A stretch of 64,000 nucleotides of DNA, taken from contig NZ_FYEK01000028.1 in assembly GCF_900187885.1 (NCBI RefSeq), positions 1 through 64,000 of the forward strand, given 5' to 3'. Below are positions 23,419 through 32,824 of this stretch, one piece after another; within the stretch, counting starts at the first letter, position 1; every line of letters begins with the position of its first letter. Position numbers and translations under genes: made by a program. This DNA is from Thermoflexus hugenholtzii JAD2 (lineage in GTDB: Bacteria > Chloroflexota > Anaerolineae > Thermoflexales > Thermoflexaceae). The notes under the pieces were generated by a model. That model was not told the DNA's origin, did not search any database, and saw only the letters and a list, made by a program, of their open reading frames with translations.

Positions 23419-25482
23419 TCAGGCGTCCGGGCCGTACAACTCCCGGTGCCAGAGCCAGTCGGTGACCCGTGCGATGCCTTTGTTCAGATGGTAGCGGTAG
23501 GTGTTGAAGGGCAGGCCGAGCCGTTCGGCGGCGGCTTCTTGGGTGGGGGCTGGCCGAAAGAACGTGAGGTCTAACGCCCGGTAGAATTTCTCGTCCTTCG
23601 GCGTGGCGGTCAGCGTGGCGGCGGCGTCCCGCAGCAGGGATTGCAGGTCCTCCGGGCCGGGGTTGGGGCCGGCGCTCTCCCGCAGGACCCGGGAACGCAG
23701 CAGGGGATTGCGGGCCAGGGCCTCCGGCCGATGGTAGTCGCGCAACGCCTGGCGCACGGCATCGGCGAACTCGGGCTGGGAGAGCACCAGCAGCGGCGGC
23801 GGAGCGGACTGCCCGACCGGCTCCGGCCTGAAGTCCAAATCCAGTTGTCGCTCCGCCATCTCCTCTCTCCAGACCGACAGCGGCTCGGCCCGCCAGTCGT
23901 GGGCGAAACCGCCGTAGCGCCGGCCGCCTACCTCGAAGTCGGCCTCCGCGACGCGGCGGAAGTTAATGTAGGCAAATACGCTCTCCCAGGCGGCCGGATC
24001 GGCCATGCAGCAGAAGGTCCAGGCCAGGTTGGGCGTGGTGAGCCAGGTGATCACGGTGTTCAAGGTGACCATGTTGTGAGTCAGAGGGGTCTGGTAGACC
24101 TCGCGGCCCATCCAGAAGCGGGCGATCTGGATGCGTTCGCCGGGGCGCAGGGGGCCGTAGCGCCGTACATACGCCCAGATGGCGCGCACGGCTGGGTCGG
24201 CCTGCTCGTCTTCCGGGGTGACGGTTTCCAGCAGGAGATTGGCGGCGAATCCCAGGGGTTGCGGTTCTGGCCCCCGGAACACAACGAAGGCCTGGGGCTG
24301 GCGCTGCAGCCAGTAGGCGGCAATCCGGGCCGACTGCGGCCCCTCGTGCTGCGCGACCATGGCCAGGATGTGGGGGTGATCCTGTGGGGTGATGGCATCC
24401 TGATAGACGCCGCCCAGGGTTCTCCAATCGTAGAAGGGTTTCATGGCCGGATGGTGACGCTGCAGAAAGATCAGGTCGGAGAAGGCCTGCTGACGGGCCA
24501 GGCCGCTGCTATTCCAGAAGCGATGGTTCAGGTGGCGTTGCACCTGGCGGTAGAGCTGTCGCCAGGCCTCCGGATTGCGCCAGCGCAGGTCGGTTTCCAC
24601 AATCTCTCGCACCAGGTCATGAGGGAAGATGCCCGCCGGGCCGGTCTCGATGAAGGACAGGCGGCGCAACCAGGCGAAGAGGCCGGGCGCGGCTTCCTCG
24701 CCCAGCACCTCGGCCAGCAAGGCTTCGGTGGTCACCCGGGCCAGGGCACAGGCTTCCAAGGCCTGACGATGGTGGGGGGTGGGCACGTCTTGCATGAACC
24801 GCTCCACCAGCAGGTGGAGTACATCTGGGGCGTGTTCCAGGCTGATCTCTTCTGCCCTGGTGGCGCCCAGCGCCAGCCAGTCGGCTAGCAAGACCAGGGC
24901 CAGAGGGTGACCATAAGCCACGTCCAGGACGGCTTCCTGCAGCGGCTGCGGTACGCCTAGGGTCGTCAGTAGTTGGCGGCTTTCTTCGGGGCGCAGGTTG
25001 CGTAGGGAGACGATGCGGGCCAGGCCACGCCAGGCCGGGTCGGTGCGCCAAGGTTCGGTGGGGGGATTGCGGCCGGCGATGATCACCAACACGTGCGCCG
25101 GCAAGGCCGGTAGGAATCTTTCGCGCAGCCAGTCGTCCAGGGGCGCCAGGCGTTCGTAAGTGTCGAGCAACAGCACGGCCGGCGGCAAGGCCGTCAAGCG
25201 CTCCAGACTCAGGTGGCCTTCGCCGCCCCCGGTTTGCGCGGAAAGCGCCAGCAGAAAACTTTGCGGCGAGGGATCAAGATCGCGAGCATCCAGGTGGAAG
25301 ATCCTACGTCCACTTTCGACGGCAATCTGCGCGTATGCGTGCAGTAGGGTTGTCTTGCCTACGCCGCCGGGGCCGAAGAGATACAGCACGGAGAATGGCG
25401 CTTCGTCGGCCTCTAGCGCCTGCCGAAACAACTCCAGCTCGGCAGCTCGGCCGACGAACGAATGTAACCGGGCCCGCGCCAT
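23419..25482 (-). CDS. STAND-type ATPase transcriptional regulator
   Basis: A 687-residue signal-transduction ATPase. The NTPase domain starts at the Walker A GPGGVGKTT (37-45), with a Walker B VLLLDTYERL and the sensor-like VLVIIAGRNPP; a winged-helix/linker segment follows. A long central region of unknown fold lacks TPR repeats I can count. The C-terminus (PTQEAAAERLGLPFNTYRYH) is a predicted helix-turn-helix. Such MalT/AfsR-like proteins activate adjacent operons after sensing a ligand. The start has no good ribosome binding site, and an IS1-like element begins 40 bp upstream. It has its own terminator before the operon. Confidence 0.72.
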   Translation of the reverse strand: MARARLHSFVGRAAELELFRQALEADEAPFSVLYLFGPGGVGKTTLLHAYAQIAVESGRRIFHLDARDLDPSPQSFLLALSAQTGGGEGHLSLERLTALPPAVLLLDTYERLAPLDDWLRERFLPALPAHVLVIIAGRNPPTEPWRTDPAWRGLARIVSLRNLRPEESRQLLTTLGVPQPLQEAVLDVAYGHPLALVLLADWLALGATRAEEISLEHAPDVLHLLVERFMQDVPTPHHRQALEACALARVTTEALLAEVLGEEAAPGLFAWLRRLSFIETGPAGIFPHDLVREIVETDLRWRNPEAWRQLYRQVQRHLNHRFWNSSGLARQQAFSDLIFLQRHHPAMKPFYDWRTLGGVYQDAITPQDHPHILAMVAQHEGPQSARIAAYWLQRQPQAFVVFRGPEPQPLGFAANLLLETVTPEDEQADPAVRAIWAYVRRYGPLRPGERIQIARFWMGREVYQTPLTHNMVTLNTVITWLTTPNLAWTFCCMADPAAWESVFAYINFRRVAEADFEVGGRRYGGFAHDWRAEPLSVWREEMAERQLDLDFRPEPVGQSAPPPLLVLSQPEFADAVRQALRDYHRPEALARNPLLRSRVLRESAGPNPGPEDLQSLLRDAAATLTATPKDEKFYRALDLTFFRPAPTQEAAAERLGLPFNTYRYHLNKGIARVTDWLWHRELYGPDA

Positions 25483-25521
25483 TCGGTCGGCGAAACCAGA
25501 GGAAGTGGGTTCCTGACTCGT

Positions 25522-26693
25522 CGGTAGTCTCCCTATTTCGTGTTGGTGACATCAGGGGCCACAACCGTCATTAGCAGCTCTTTAACAGTCCAGATATGAT
25601 CAGTCAAGCCAGCCGCCATCGCGGGTGAGCGTGGCTGCCACCGGCCTCGTCCGTTGCCCGCCTCGATGCGCAACGTTTTGACAGAGCGGGTCAGGTTGTA
25701 AACCCAATCTTCCCAGGCACAGGAGGCCTCGAGCATCTCCCGTCTCTTGGAAAAGGAGAGGGTCTTGCGCACCAGCCTCCCGTTCATCTGCCGGGACGTC
25801 AAATGCGTGCGCTCGACATAGGCGGTATGCTCACCAAGAAGATTAAGAACCTCTTCCGGGTCACCGTAGACCACTTTGATGGTGATCCCCTTCCAGCGGT
25901 TCCCGGAACGATTCTTTATCACCTGGAGGTAGTGCCAGTCGGGTTGGGCTTGCCTGCGCCTGGGCCTTCGACCTCGCCCCGCATATTTAGGTGCCTTTCC
26001 CCAAGTCTTGACCATCGCTTCCCTATAGCTTCCCTCCCCATCGCTGGCTATGGCAGGTGGAGAATCCGGATGACCACGGGCCTTGAGCTTAGCCATCAAA
26101 GCTGTGGCGACTTCACCCTCCTCCTTCCCAATGGCTCTTCCTACCCGCAGCCGCGTGTCGATGTCGATGATGGTGCCCCGCCAGAAGGTGCCTCGCTCTT
26201 CCTCTTCGAGATGCCCCCTTTCCCCCTTGTGACCGACATACGTCCAAAGGGCATCCAGTTGAGCGCGCGTTAGATGATAATTGGCCAATAGTAGCGCTTC
26301 GATCTCTTCGACATGCTTGGCTGCCTCCTTCAGCCAGTCTAAAACCGTCTCTTCCTTAATCCCTTTGACCCTATGAATGGCTGCCAGACTGCTTCGTTCC
26401 GCTAACCATGCCAGGCACTCAAGGATGGTCTCTTGGGAATGGTGGCGTCCGTAGAACACGGTCCCTTTAGTTTGGACAAAGGTCTTGCTACAAGTCTTGC
26501 ATCGGTAGCGTTGCGTGCCCTTCTGGGTCCGACCGAACTTGATGATATTGCCATGACCAACCTTGCCGTAATCTGGACAATCTTGGTTCCAGCAGAAGGA
26601 ACCGGGCGAAACCAATCGTGGGTGCTGCATTTGCGCCCTCCAATCGTCTGATGTGAAATTATTATACACCAACACGATTGAGGGAGACTACCG
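25522..26693 (-). mobile_element. IS1-like insertion sequence
   Basis: A 1172-bp element bounded by imperfect inverted repeats of about 27 bp: CGGTAGTCTCCCT-N4-CGTGTTGGTG at the left and its complement at the right (26667-26693). It encodes one transposase. I found no direct target duplication: the flanks differ. It lies about 40 bp upstream of the STAND regulator start and may have separated that gene from its original promoter. Confidence 0.85.
25533..26630 (-). CDS. IS1-family transposase, single-frame (InsA-InsB-like)
   Basis: A 365-residue transposase. The N-terminus has a zinc ribbon ([10 protein letters not shown]...[10 protein letters not shown]) and an HTH segment like InsA. The DDE core includes LDALWTYVG (first Asp), the DGEGSYREA region, and the C-terminal block of the IS1 type [20 protein letters not shown]. 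The ATG at 26630 has a GGAGGG site; a GTG at 26675 overlaps the inverted repeat. Everything needed for transposition seems intact, and no frameshift is required, unlike classic IS1. Confidence 0.85.
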   Translation of the reverse strand: MQHPRLVSPGSFCWNQDCPDYGKVGHGNIIKFGRTQKGTQRYRCKTCSKTFVQTKGTVFYGRHHSQETILECLAWLAERSSLAAIHRVKGIKEETVLDWLKEAAKHVEEIEALLLANYHLTRAQLDALWTYVGHKGERGHLEEEERGTFWRGTIIDIDTRLRVGRAIGKEEGEVATALMAKLKARGHPDSPPAIASDGEGSYREAMVKTWGKAPKYAGRGRRPRRRQAQPDWHYLQVIKNRSGNRWKGITIKVVYGDPEEVLNLLGEHTAYVERTHLTSRQMNGRLVRKTLSFSKRREMLEASCAWEDWVYNLTRSVKTLRIEAGNGRGRWQPRSPAMAAGLTDHIWTVKELLMTVVAPDVTNTK

Positions 26694-27142
26694 GGATGTG
26701 CATACGACAATGATCCGCGCCCACGTCCTCCAGCGCGGTGGCCTGGCGGTGCGCAGTCCGCTGGATTTTTAAGAAGTCTGGAGTAACCGATGGACCTCCT
26801 CTGTGTCGCCCCGATTGGCGTGGAGACCGGCTTCTGGCGATGCCGAGATCATCGCTAAGGGCGATTTCTTAAACTTTATCCCAGAGGGGGGAGATTTGTC
26901 AAACGCAATCGCAGGAAAGGCAGGGCTTTCCAGTAGGGGCGACCGGCCGGTCGCCCCTACCGGGCACGCATATTCGAAACCTGTCGACCAGGAACCGATC
27001 CCCCAGCGCCCTTATCCGCCTCGCATCTGGAAAAACCGGAAAGCCCTGAAGGAAAGGCCAGGCCACCTCTTCTCCCCTTCGTCGGATCTGGGCCGAGAGG
27101 GGTGATGCGGATCAACGGATCGAGTGGATCATCTGAGCGATT
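26694..27142. other. Gene-free region between the IS and the metal transporter
   Basis: About 450 bp without a supported gene. It includes a short open stretch just after the IS ([20 protein letters not shown]) that may be a relic of an interrupted gene, a perfect 28-bp palindrome (26933-26960) and the region past the metal-permease stop. The + strand frame encoding GDAEIIAKGDFLNF has no recognised homology. Confidence 0.5.
26933..26960. repeat. 28-bp perfect palindrome GTAGGGGCGACCGG...
   Basis: GTAGGGGCGACCGGCCGGTCGCCCCTAC is a full palindrome (two 14-bp arms, no loop). The same design with variations occurs at 20064-20088 and 51057-51084. Palindromes of this kind occur in many Chloroflexota and cyanobacterial genomes as dispersed repeats. 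No gene or terminator is linked to it. Confidence 0.75.
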
Positions 27143-28276
27143 TCACCGCAACAGGAACACCCACTCTCCTTCCACCAGGGCTTCCCGGGCCGCCTGACGC
27201 CCCGCCTCTGTCAGGCGGAGGCATTCCCCCTCCCGGATCACCCACCCCGCCTCCTCCGCCCGCCGGATCACCGCAGCCGTGAAGCCGGGCTTCCAGCGCA
27301 GATGCGTCGGGAGATGGGCGAGGGCGCACTCCTCCGCTTCCGCCGGGGTGCCTTCGTGGCTCAGCAGATGGACCGCCAACAGCTGCTGGGCCAGGCGCCA
27401 GCGCCGCTGCGCCGCCAGGCGGCGCCGGGCGATCCACCCGTGGCGCGGCCCCCCGATCCAAGCCAGGGCGAACAGGAGGCCTCCCGTCGTCGCCATAGCC
27501 CCCGCGATGGAGACATCGAAGGCATGGGCAAGGCCGTATCCACCCATCGCCATCGCCACCCCCAGCCCGATGGACCCGAGGAGCATACGGCCCAGGCGAT
27601 CGGTCAGAAGATAAGCGGTCGCCGAAGGCGCCACCAGCATCGCCACCACCAGCACCACCCCGGCGACGTCGAAAGCCGCCACCACCGTCAGGGAGGTCAG
27701 GGCCATCCACGCGTAGTGCAACCCGGCCGGCCGGAACCCGAAGACCTGGGCGAGATCGGGATCGAAGGCGGCCAGCTGGAGCTCCTTGTAGAAAGCCAAG
27801 ACGAAAACGACCTGCAGGCTAAGCAGGGTCCCCATCACCCAGGCGCCCCGAGGCCCCAGATCCCATCCGCCCCACGTCAGGCGATCGAAGGGCGCAAAGG
27901 CCAGCTCCCCCAGCAGGACCGCATCGAGATCCAGGTGGATGGAGCCCGCGCCGCGGGCGATCAGCACCACCCCCAGGCTGAACATCGCCGGGAACACCAA
28001 GCCGATGGCTGCGTCCTCCTTGAGCCGCCCGCTCCGCAACAGGGCGTCCACCAGCCCCACCGTCAACACTCCGGCGCCGGCGGCCCCGAGGAGCAGCAGC
28101 GGGGAGCGGAGGTCCCGGACGATCAGGAAAGCCGCCACGATCCCCAGGAGGATCGAATGGCTGATGGCGTCGCCGATGAGGACCATCCGGCGCAGCAGTA
28201 GGAAGGCCCCCGGCAGGGCGCAGGCGGCCCCGGCCAGGGCAGCCACCAGCATGATCTCAACCTGCGGGGCGAGCAT
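27143..28276 (-). CDS. Zinc/manganese ABC permease with C-terminal winged-helix domain
   Basis: 377 residues. About 1-275 form a membrane permease of the ZnuB/TroC family with 8-9 helices and the conserved ...VVAAFDVAGVVLVVAMLVAPSA block; residues about 290-377 form a winged-helix domain of the DtxR/MntR type (LLSHEGTPAEAEECALAHLP, the RRAEEAGWVIREGECLRLTEAG wing). Such permease-regulator fusions are known in this transporter family. It is the last gene of the operon and overlaps permease B by 20 bp. Confidence 0.85.
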   Translation of the reverse strand: MLAPQVEIMLVAALAGAACALPGAFLLLRRMVLIGDAISHSILLGIVAAFLIVRDLRSPLLLLGAAGAGVLTVGLVDALLRSGRLKEDAAIGLVFPAMFSLGVVLIARGAGSIHLDLDAVLLGELAFAPFDRLTWGGWDLGPRGAWVMGTLLSLQVVFVLAFYKELQLAAFDPDLAQVFGFRPAGLHYAWMALTSLTVVAAFDVAGVVLVVAMLVAPSATAYLLTDRLGRMLLGSIGLGVAMAMGGYGLAHAFDVSIAGAMATTGGLLFALAWIGGPRHGWIARRRLAAQRRWRLAQQLLAVHLLSHEGTPAEAEECALAHLPTHLRWKPGFTAAVIRRAEEAGWVIREGECLRLTEAGRQAAREALVEGEWVFLLR

Positions 28277-29147
28277 GGGACTTCCTCCGGTGCAGATACC
28301 AACGGCGCAGAAGCCCCCGGCGCGGCGCGATCAGGAGGGAAAGCAAGGCGATCCCACAAGCCCAGAGAACGATCAGGGGTCCCGTGGGCAGCCGGCCGAT
28401 CTCCGCGCTCATCAGCGTCCCCAGCCCGCCGGAGAGGGCGCCGAACCCTCCGGCGAGGACCACCATCCGCTCCAGACGATCCGTCCACTGGCGGGCGGCA
28501 GCCGCCGGGGCCACCAGCAGCGCGCTCACCAGCACCACCCCCACCGCCGGCAGGCCGATCGCTACGGTCAGCACCATGAGCGCGGCGAGGAGCAGCTCCA
28601 GGGCTCCTACCGGCAGGCCGCAGGCTTTCGCGAAGACCGGATCGAAGGCGAGGAGTTTCCATTCCTTCCACAGGAGGATCAGGAGGGTGAGGACGAGGAG
28701 GGCTACCAGGGCGATGGCCGCCACATCCCGTCGGAGCATCGTCGCGGCCTGTCCGAAGAGGAAGCGATCCAGGCCGGCCTGGGCCGCCGTCGGCCGCTGC
28801 TGGGCCACCGTGAGCCCCACGATCCCCATCCCGAAGAACACGGAGAGGACCAGGCCCAGGGCCGCGTCCGGCTTGATGCGGGAGCGCCGGGGGATCTGCA
28901 CGGCGAGGAGGGCGCCGATCCCAGCGGAGAGGGCCGCCCCGAGGAGCAAGGGCGGAAGCTCCCGACTGCCGGTGATCAGGAAAGCGAGGACGAGGCCGGG
29001 CAGGGCCGCGTGGCTCATCACATCCCCGATCAGGCTCTCCCGGCGGAGCACAGCGAAGACCCCCAGGGCCCCCGCCACCCCGCCCAGCAGGCTGGAACCC
29101 AGGGCAACCGTCCAGAACGTGGGATCCCGAAACAGTTCCGGAACCAT
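28257..29147 (-). CDS. Zinc/manganese ABC transporter permease
   Basis: A 296-residue ZnuB/TroC/MntB-type permease with about nine hydrophobic helices. The family core AIGLPAVGVVLVSALLVAPAAAA is visible, as is the N-terminal VLRRESLIGDVMSHAALPG. It would form the metal channel together with permease A, the ATPase and the solute-binding protein. The ATG at 29147 follows a GGAGGGG site; the frame is open further upstream but crosses the ATPase gene. No fused regulator is present here, unlike permease A. Confidence 0.85.
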   Translation of the reverse strand: MVPELFRDPTFWTVALGSSLLGGVAGALGVFAVLRRESLIGDVMSHAALPGLVLAFLITGSRELPPLLLGAALSAGIGALLAVQIPRRSRIKPDAALGLVLSVFFGMGIVGLTVAQQRPTAAQAGLDRFLFGQAATMLRRDVAAIALVALLVLTLLILLWKEWKLLAFDPVFAKACGLPVGALELLLAALMVLTVAIGLPAVGVVLVSALLVAPAAAARQWTDRLERMVVLAGGFGALSGGLGTLMSAEIGRLPTGPLIVLWACGIALLSLLIAPRRGLLRRWYLHRRKSHARPAG

Positions 29148-29188
29148 TCCACCCCTCCGGGGGATGGCGTCTCTGCCCCATGCGCGCC

Positions 29189-29935
29189 TTATAGGAGAGC
29201 GACCGGAAGACCGGCGACCGCTCCCTGATAGGTCCGGCGCAGGTTCTCCACGGTGAAGGCCTGGGCCACCGGCCCCCAGGCGACACAACGGACGTTGAGG
29301 AGGGTCACCCAATCGAAATAGGCCGGCACGGTCTGGAGATCGTGGTGCACCACCACGACGGTCCGGCCGGCCTCCTGGAGGCGCTGCAGAACCGCCACCA
29401 GGGCCTGTTCGGTAACCGCATCCACGCCGGCGAAGGGCTCGTCCATCAGGTAGAGATCGGCATCCTGAGCCAGGGCCCGGGCCACGAACACCCGCTGCTG
29501 CTGTCCGACGGAGAGCTCGCCGATCTGCCGGTCGGCCAGGTGGTCCATTCCCACCTGGGCCAAGGCCTCCAACGCCCGCTCCCGATCCGCCGGGCCCGGC
29601 CGGCGGAACCAGCCCAGGTGGGCATAGCGGCCCATCAACACCACATCCAGGACCGTGGCCGGGAAATCCCAGTCCACCGCGGTGCGCTGGGGGACGTAGC
29701 CGACCCGGCGGCGGACCTCCGCGGGAGGGTGCCCGAACAGGGTGATGGATCCGGAAACCGGACGGACCAGGCCCATCAGGGCCCGCAGGAGCGTGGTCTT
29801 CCCGGCCCCGTTGGGGCCGACCACCGCCATCCGCACCCCTCGGGGAACCCGCCAGTCCACATCCCACAGGGCCGGGCGATCCCCATACATCACGGTGAGA
29901 TCCTCCACCTCGATCGCCCACTCCTCCCCGATCAT
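29189..29935 (-). CDS. Zinc/manganese ABC transporter ATP-binding protein
   Basis: A 248-residue ATPase of the metal importer. Walker A is [12 protein letters not shown] (about 40-51), the Q-loop VGYVPQR, signature [18 protein letters not shown], Walker [14 protein letters not shown], and the H-loop [11 protein letters not shown]. The start overlaps the stop of the solute-binding protein gene (ATGA), so translation is coupled. It is 42 bp from permease B. Confidence 0.9.
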   Translation of the reverse strand: MIGEEWAIEVEDLTVMYGDRPALWDVDWRVPRGVRMAVVGPNGAGKTTLLRALMGLVRPVSGSITLFGHPPAEVRRRVGYVPQRTAVDWDFPATVLDVVLMGRYAHLGWFRRPGPADRERALEALAQVGMDHLADRQIGELSVGQQQRVFVARALAQDADLYLMDEPFAGVDAVTEQALVAVLQRLQEAGRTVVVVHHDLQTVPAYFDWVTLLNVRCVAWGPVAQAFTVENLRRTYQGAVAGLPVALL

Positions 29936-30897
29936 CGCCGTTCCTCCGAAGGCAAAGGCTCCAGCAGCCCACGGATGATGGTCTCCAGGTTGTAGCGCAT
30001 CATCCCCGCATACGTGCCCTGCGGGGAGTTGGGGTCTCCCAGGGCATCGGAATACAGCGGCCCGAGGACCCGCACCGCCCATCCGCGCGCCCGCACCGCC
30101 TCCTGAACGGCCTCCAAATAGCGGAAGGGCACGCTGGTCTCCACAAAGATCGCCCGGATCCGCCGGCGGGCGATGAAATCGGCAAGATCCTGGACGTCCG
30201 CCAGGCCCGCCTCCGCAGCGGTGCTGATCCCCTGAAGGCCGCGGACCTCGAAACCGTAAGCCCGACCGAAGTAACCGAAGGCATCGTGGGAGGTGATCAG
30301 CACCCGCTGCTCGGGAGGGATCCGCGCCACCTCCGAGCGGATCCAGGCGTCCAGATCCTCCAGCTCGCGCTGGTAGGCCTGCAGCCGGGTCGCGTAGAGA
30401 TCGGCGTGGGCGGGATCGAGATCCCTCAACGCCTGCGCCACCGCCTCCGCCGCCCGCATCCAGAGGCGGACGTCGAACCAGATGTGGGGATCGGGGGTGC
30501 CCTCGAACCCTGGAGGATAGCGGAGATCCTCCGGGGGGATGGCCTCCCCAACGGCGACCACCGGGGCCCAGCGGGACATCCCGGCCAGGACGTCGGCCAT
30601 GCGAGCCTCCAGATGCAGGCCGTGGTAAACGATCAGATCCGCCCGCATCAGCTTCCACACGTCGCTCTCCCGCGCCTTGTAGAGATGGGGATCCACCCCC
30701 GGCCCCATCAGCGCGGCCACCTCCACCCGATCGCCCCCGATCCGCCGAACCAGGTCCGCGACCAGGGTGGTGGTGGCCACCACGCGGATGGGACGCTGCG
30801 CCAGCTCCGCCGCGCGGGCCCGCCGCTCCGCCGGAGCGCAGGCGACGATCCCGCTCACCGCCAGCACGAGCCAGAGCGCCCACCCGCCCCACCGCAT
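29932..30897 (-). CDS. Metal ABC transporter solute-binding lipoprotein (ZnuA/TroA-like)
   Basis: The protein begins with a lipoprotein signal peptide with lipobox VSGIVAC. Its metal-ligand candidates are His in [11 protein letters not shown], His in PDPHIWFD, His in [10 protein letters not shown] and Asp in YSDALGD. Three His plus Asp resembles ZnuA/TroA rather than the Mn-type Glu set, but manganese cannot be excluded. I give the ATG at 30897; a GTG at 30918 with a GGAGGG site would add 7 residues. The promoter overlaps a DtxR-like palindrome, so metal repression is likely. Confidence 0.85.
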   Translation of the reverse strand: MRWGGWALWLVLAVSGIVACAPAERRARAAELAQRPIRVVATTTLVADLVRRIGGDRVEVAALMGPGVDPHLYKARESDVWKLMRADLIVYHGLHLEARMADVLAGMSRWAPVVAVGEAIPPEDLRYPPGFEGTPDPHIWFDVRLWMRAAEAVAQALRDLDPAHADLYATRLQAYQRELEDLDAWIRSEVARIPPEQRVLITSHDAFGYFGRAYGFEVRGLQGISTAAEAGLADVQDLADFIARRRIRAIFVETSVPFRYLEAVQEAVRARGWAVRVLGPLYSDALGDPNSPQGTYAGMMRYNLETIIRGLLEPLPSEERR

Positions 30898-30948
30898 TCC
30901 CTTCAACTCCCCACCCACGGCGCCCTCCGAGGCGATCGTCCGAACAAG

Positions 30949-30977
30949 ATTTTAGGCTTTCCTAAAATCAGCGTCAA
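30949..30977 (-). promoter_or_regulatory. Promoter of the metal-transport operon, overlapped by a DtxR-like operator
   Basis: On the minus strand TTGACG (30972-30977) and TAAAAT (30949-30954) are 17 bp apart. The perfect inverted repeat TTTTAGG-CTTT-CCTAAAA (30950-30967) spans the -10 and spacer. This palindrome resembles operators of DtxR/MntR-type metal repressors, though not an exact consensus. Metal-loaded repressor bound here would block RNA polymerase. Confidence 0.7.
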
Positions 30978-31143
30978 GCACCTCGATCCGTCCTCTCTTC
31001 TCCGAGCGCCGGCGAACCGCAGAGATGAGGATGTGTGCGCGTCGCCCGTTCCTCCCCTTGCCTCCGGGGGCTATTGCCCGCAACATTAAAGAGGGGCGCG
31101 TTCTCCTCCTGCGCGTCCGCATCCTCCCGGGAGGAAGCGAGCG

Positions 31144-32787
31144 ATGTCCAGCGTGCATGGGGGACGGCTGGCGGCGAAGGCCTTGAAGGCGGCCGGTGTG
31201 GAGGTGATCTTCACCCTGTGCGGCGGCCACATCCTGCCCATCTACGACGGCTGCCTGGACGAAGGGATCCGGATCATCGATATGCGCCACGAGCAGGCGG
31301 CGGTCCACGCTGCCGATGCCTGGGCCCGCCTGACCGGACGGCCGGGCGTGGCGGTGGTCACCGCGGGGCCGGGGGTGACCGACAGCGTCACCGGGGTGGC
31401 CAACGCCTTCCGGGCCAACAGCCCGGTGCTGGTCATCGGCGGGCAGGGGCCCTTCGCCCAGCTGGGCCGTGGGTCGCTGCAGGAGATGGACCACGTGGCG
31501 GTGATGCGGCCGATCACCAAATGGGCCGGCGCAGTCTACGAAACCGAGCGGATCCCGGAGTTCATCGAGGTGGCCCTGCGCCACGCCTGGAGCGGGCGCC
31601 CCGGCCCCGTCTTCCTGGAGATCCCCTTGGACGTGTTGTTCCGCTTCGTGGACGAGCGGCACGTGAACTTCCCCCGTTTCGACCGCCCTGTGCCGCGGCC
31701 CGGGCCGGCGAAGGCAGCCCTGGAGCAGGCGGTGGGGATGCTGGGCGAGGCCGAGCGCCCGGTGGTGATGGCCGGGAGCGCGGTCCGCTGGTGCAACGCC
31801 TACAGCGCCCTGGCCCGCTTCGTGGCCGACCTCGACCTCCCGCTGTTCACCAACGGCATGGCTCGCGGGACGCTGCCGCCGGACTCCCCCCAGTTTTTCC
31901 AGCACGCCCGCCGGAAGGCCTTCGCGCAGACGGATCTGCTCATCCTGGTTGGCGGGGAATTCGACTTCCGGCTGCGGTTCGGGCAGGAGATCGCCGCCAC
32001 CGCCCGGGTCATCCACGTGGACCTGGAGCCCACGGTGATCGGCCATAACCGCCCGGTGGACTTGGGGCTGGTGGGGGACATCGGGGAGATCCTAGAGGCG
32101 TGGCGCCAGGGCATGCAGGCGCGCTTCCCCGGCCGGCGCTTCACGGCGTGGCGCGAGGCGCTGCGGGCCGTCGAAGCGGAGCAGGCCGCCTTCTGGGAGC
32201 AAGGGAAGGACGCGACGGACGTCCCCATCCACCCGCTGCGGTTGTGCCACGAGCTGGCCCGCTTCATCGACGAGCGGACCATCGTCATCGGGGACGGAGG
32301 GGATATCGTGGCGGCAGCCTCCCGGGTCCTCCCGGTCTACCGCCCGGAGAACTGGATGGATCCGGGGCCCTTCGGCTGTCTGGGGATCGGGGCGCCCTTC
32401 GCCATCGCCGCCCAGCTGGCTTATCCGGACCGCCGGGTGCTGGTGCTGTTCGGGGACGGGGCCTTCGGCTTCAACGGGTTCGAGTTCGACACCGCGGTCC
32501 GCTTCGGGTTGCCGATCATGAGCGTGGTGGCCAACGACGCGGCCTGGAGCCAAATCCGGCGGCCCCAGATCGAGATGCTGGGGGAAGCCCGGGCGGTGGC
32601 CACCGCGCTCGCGCCCACCCGCTATGACCGGGTGGTGGAAGCCCTCGGGGGATACGGGGAGCTGGTGGAGCGGCCGGAGGAGATCCGGCCCGCCCTGGAG
32701 CGGATGGCCGCGGCCCGCCGCCCGGCCTGTCTGAACGTCCGCACCCAGCCTCTGCCGCCGGGCGTGCTCTCCGCTCGGTATTTCTAA
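31144..32787 (+). CDS. Thiamine-pyrophosphate-dependent enzyme (acetolactate synthase-like)
   Basis: A 547-residue TPP enzyme of the acetolactate synthase/oxalyl-CoA decarboxylase type. The N-terminal domain carries the catalytic Glu in IDMRHEQAAVHAADAWAR and the GPGVTDSVTGVANA stretch; the C-terminal domain has the TPP motif GDGAFGFNGFEFDTAV followed by VANDAAW. The exact substrate cannot be read from sequence; 2-hydroxyacyl-CoA lyase, oxalyl-CoA decarboxylase and acetolactate synthase-like proteins remain possible. It begins with a GGGAGGAAG site. There is no ilvN-like partner nearby. Confidence 0.83.
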   Translation: MSSVHGGRLAAKALKAAGVEVIFTLCGGHILPIYDGCLDEGIRIIDMRHEQAAVHAADAWARLTGRPGVAVVTAGPGVTDSVTGVANAFRANSPVLVIGGQGPFAQLGRGSLQEMDHVAVMRPITKWAGAVYETERIPEFIEVALRHAWSGRPGPVFLEIPLDVLFRFVDERHVNFPRFDRPVPRPGPAKAALEQAVGMLGEAERPVVMAGSAVRWCNAYSALARFVADLDLPLFTNGMARGTLPPDSPQFFQHARRKAFAQTDLLILVGGEFDFRLRFGQEIAATARVIHVDLEPTVIGHNRPVDLGLVGDIGEILEAWRQGMQARFPGRRFTAWREALRAVEAEQAAFWEQGKDATDVPIHPLRLCHELARFIDERTIVIGDGGDIVAAASRVLPVYRPENWMDPGPFGCLGIGAPFAIAAQLAYPDRRVLVLFGDGAFGFNGFEFDTAVRFGLPIMSVVANDAAWSQIRRPQIEMLGEARAVATALAPTRYDRVVEALGGYGELVERPEEIRPALERMAAARRPACLNVRTQPLPPGVLSARYF

Positions 32788-32824
32788 AGGCTCCGGCTTC
32801 ACTGCCTCAAGGGGAGGGTTCGGG

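Noticed and set aside
25515-26701. Target-site duplication for the IS1-like element
   Set aside because: The 8-10 bp flanks (TGACTCGT and GGATGTGC) are different.
28257-30892. Very long extensions upstream of the permease and ATPase genes (571 and 567 codons)
   Set aside because: The N-terminal parts cross neighbouring genes in another frame. Ribosome binding sites and family starts define 29147 and 29935.
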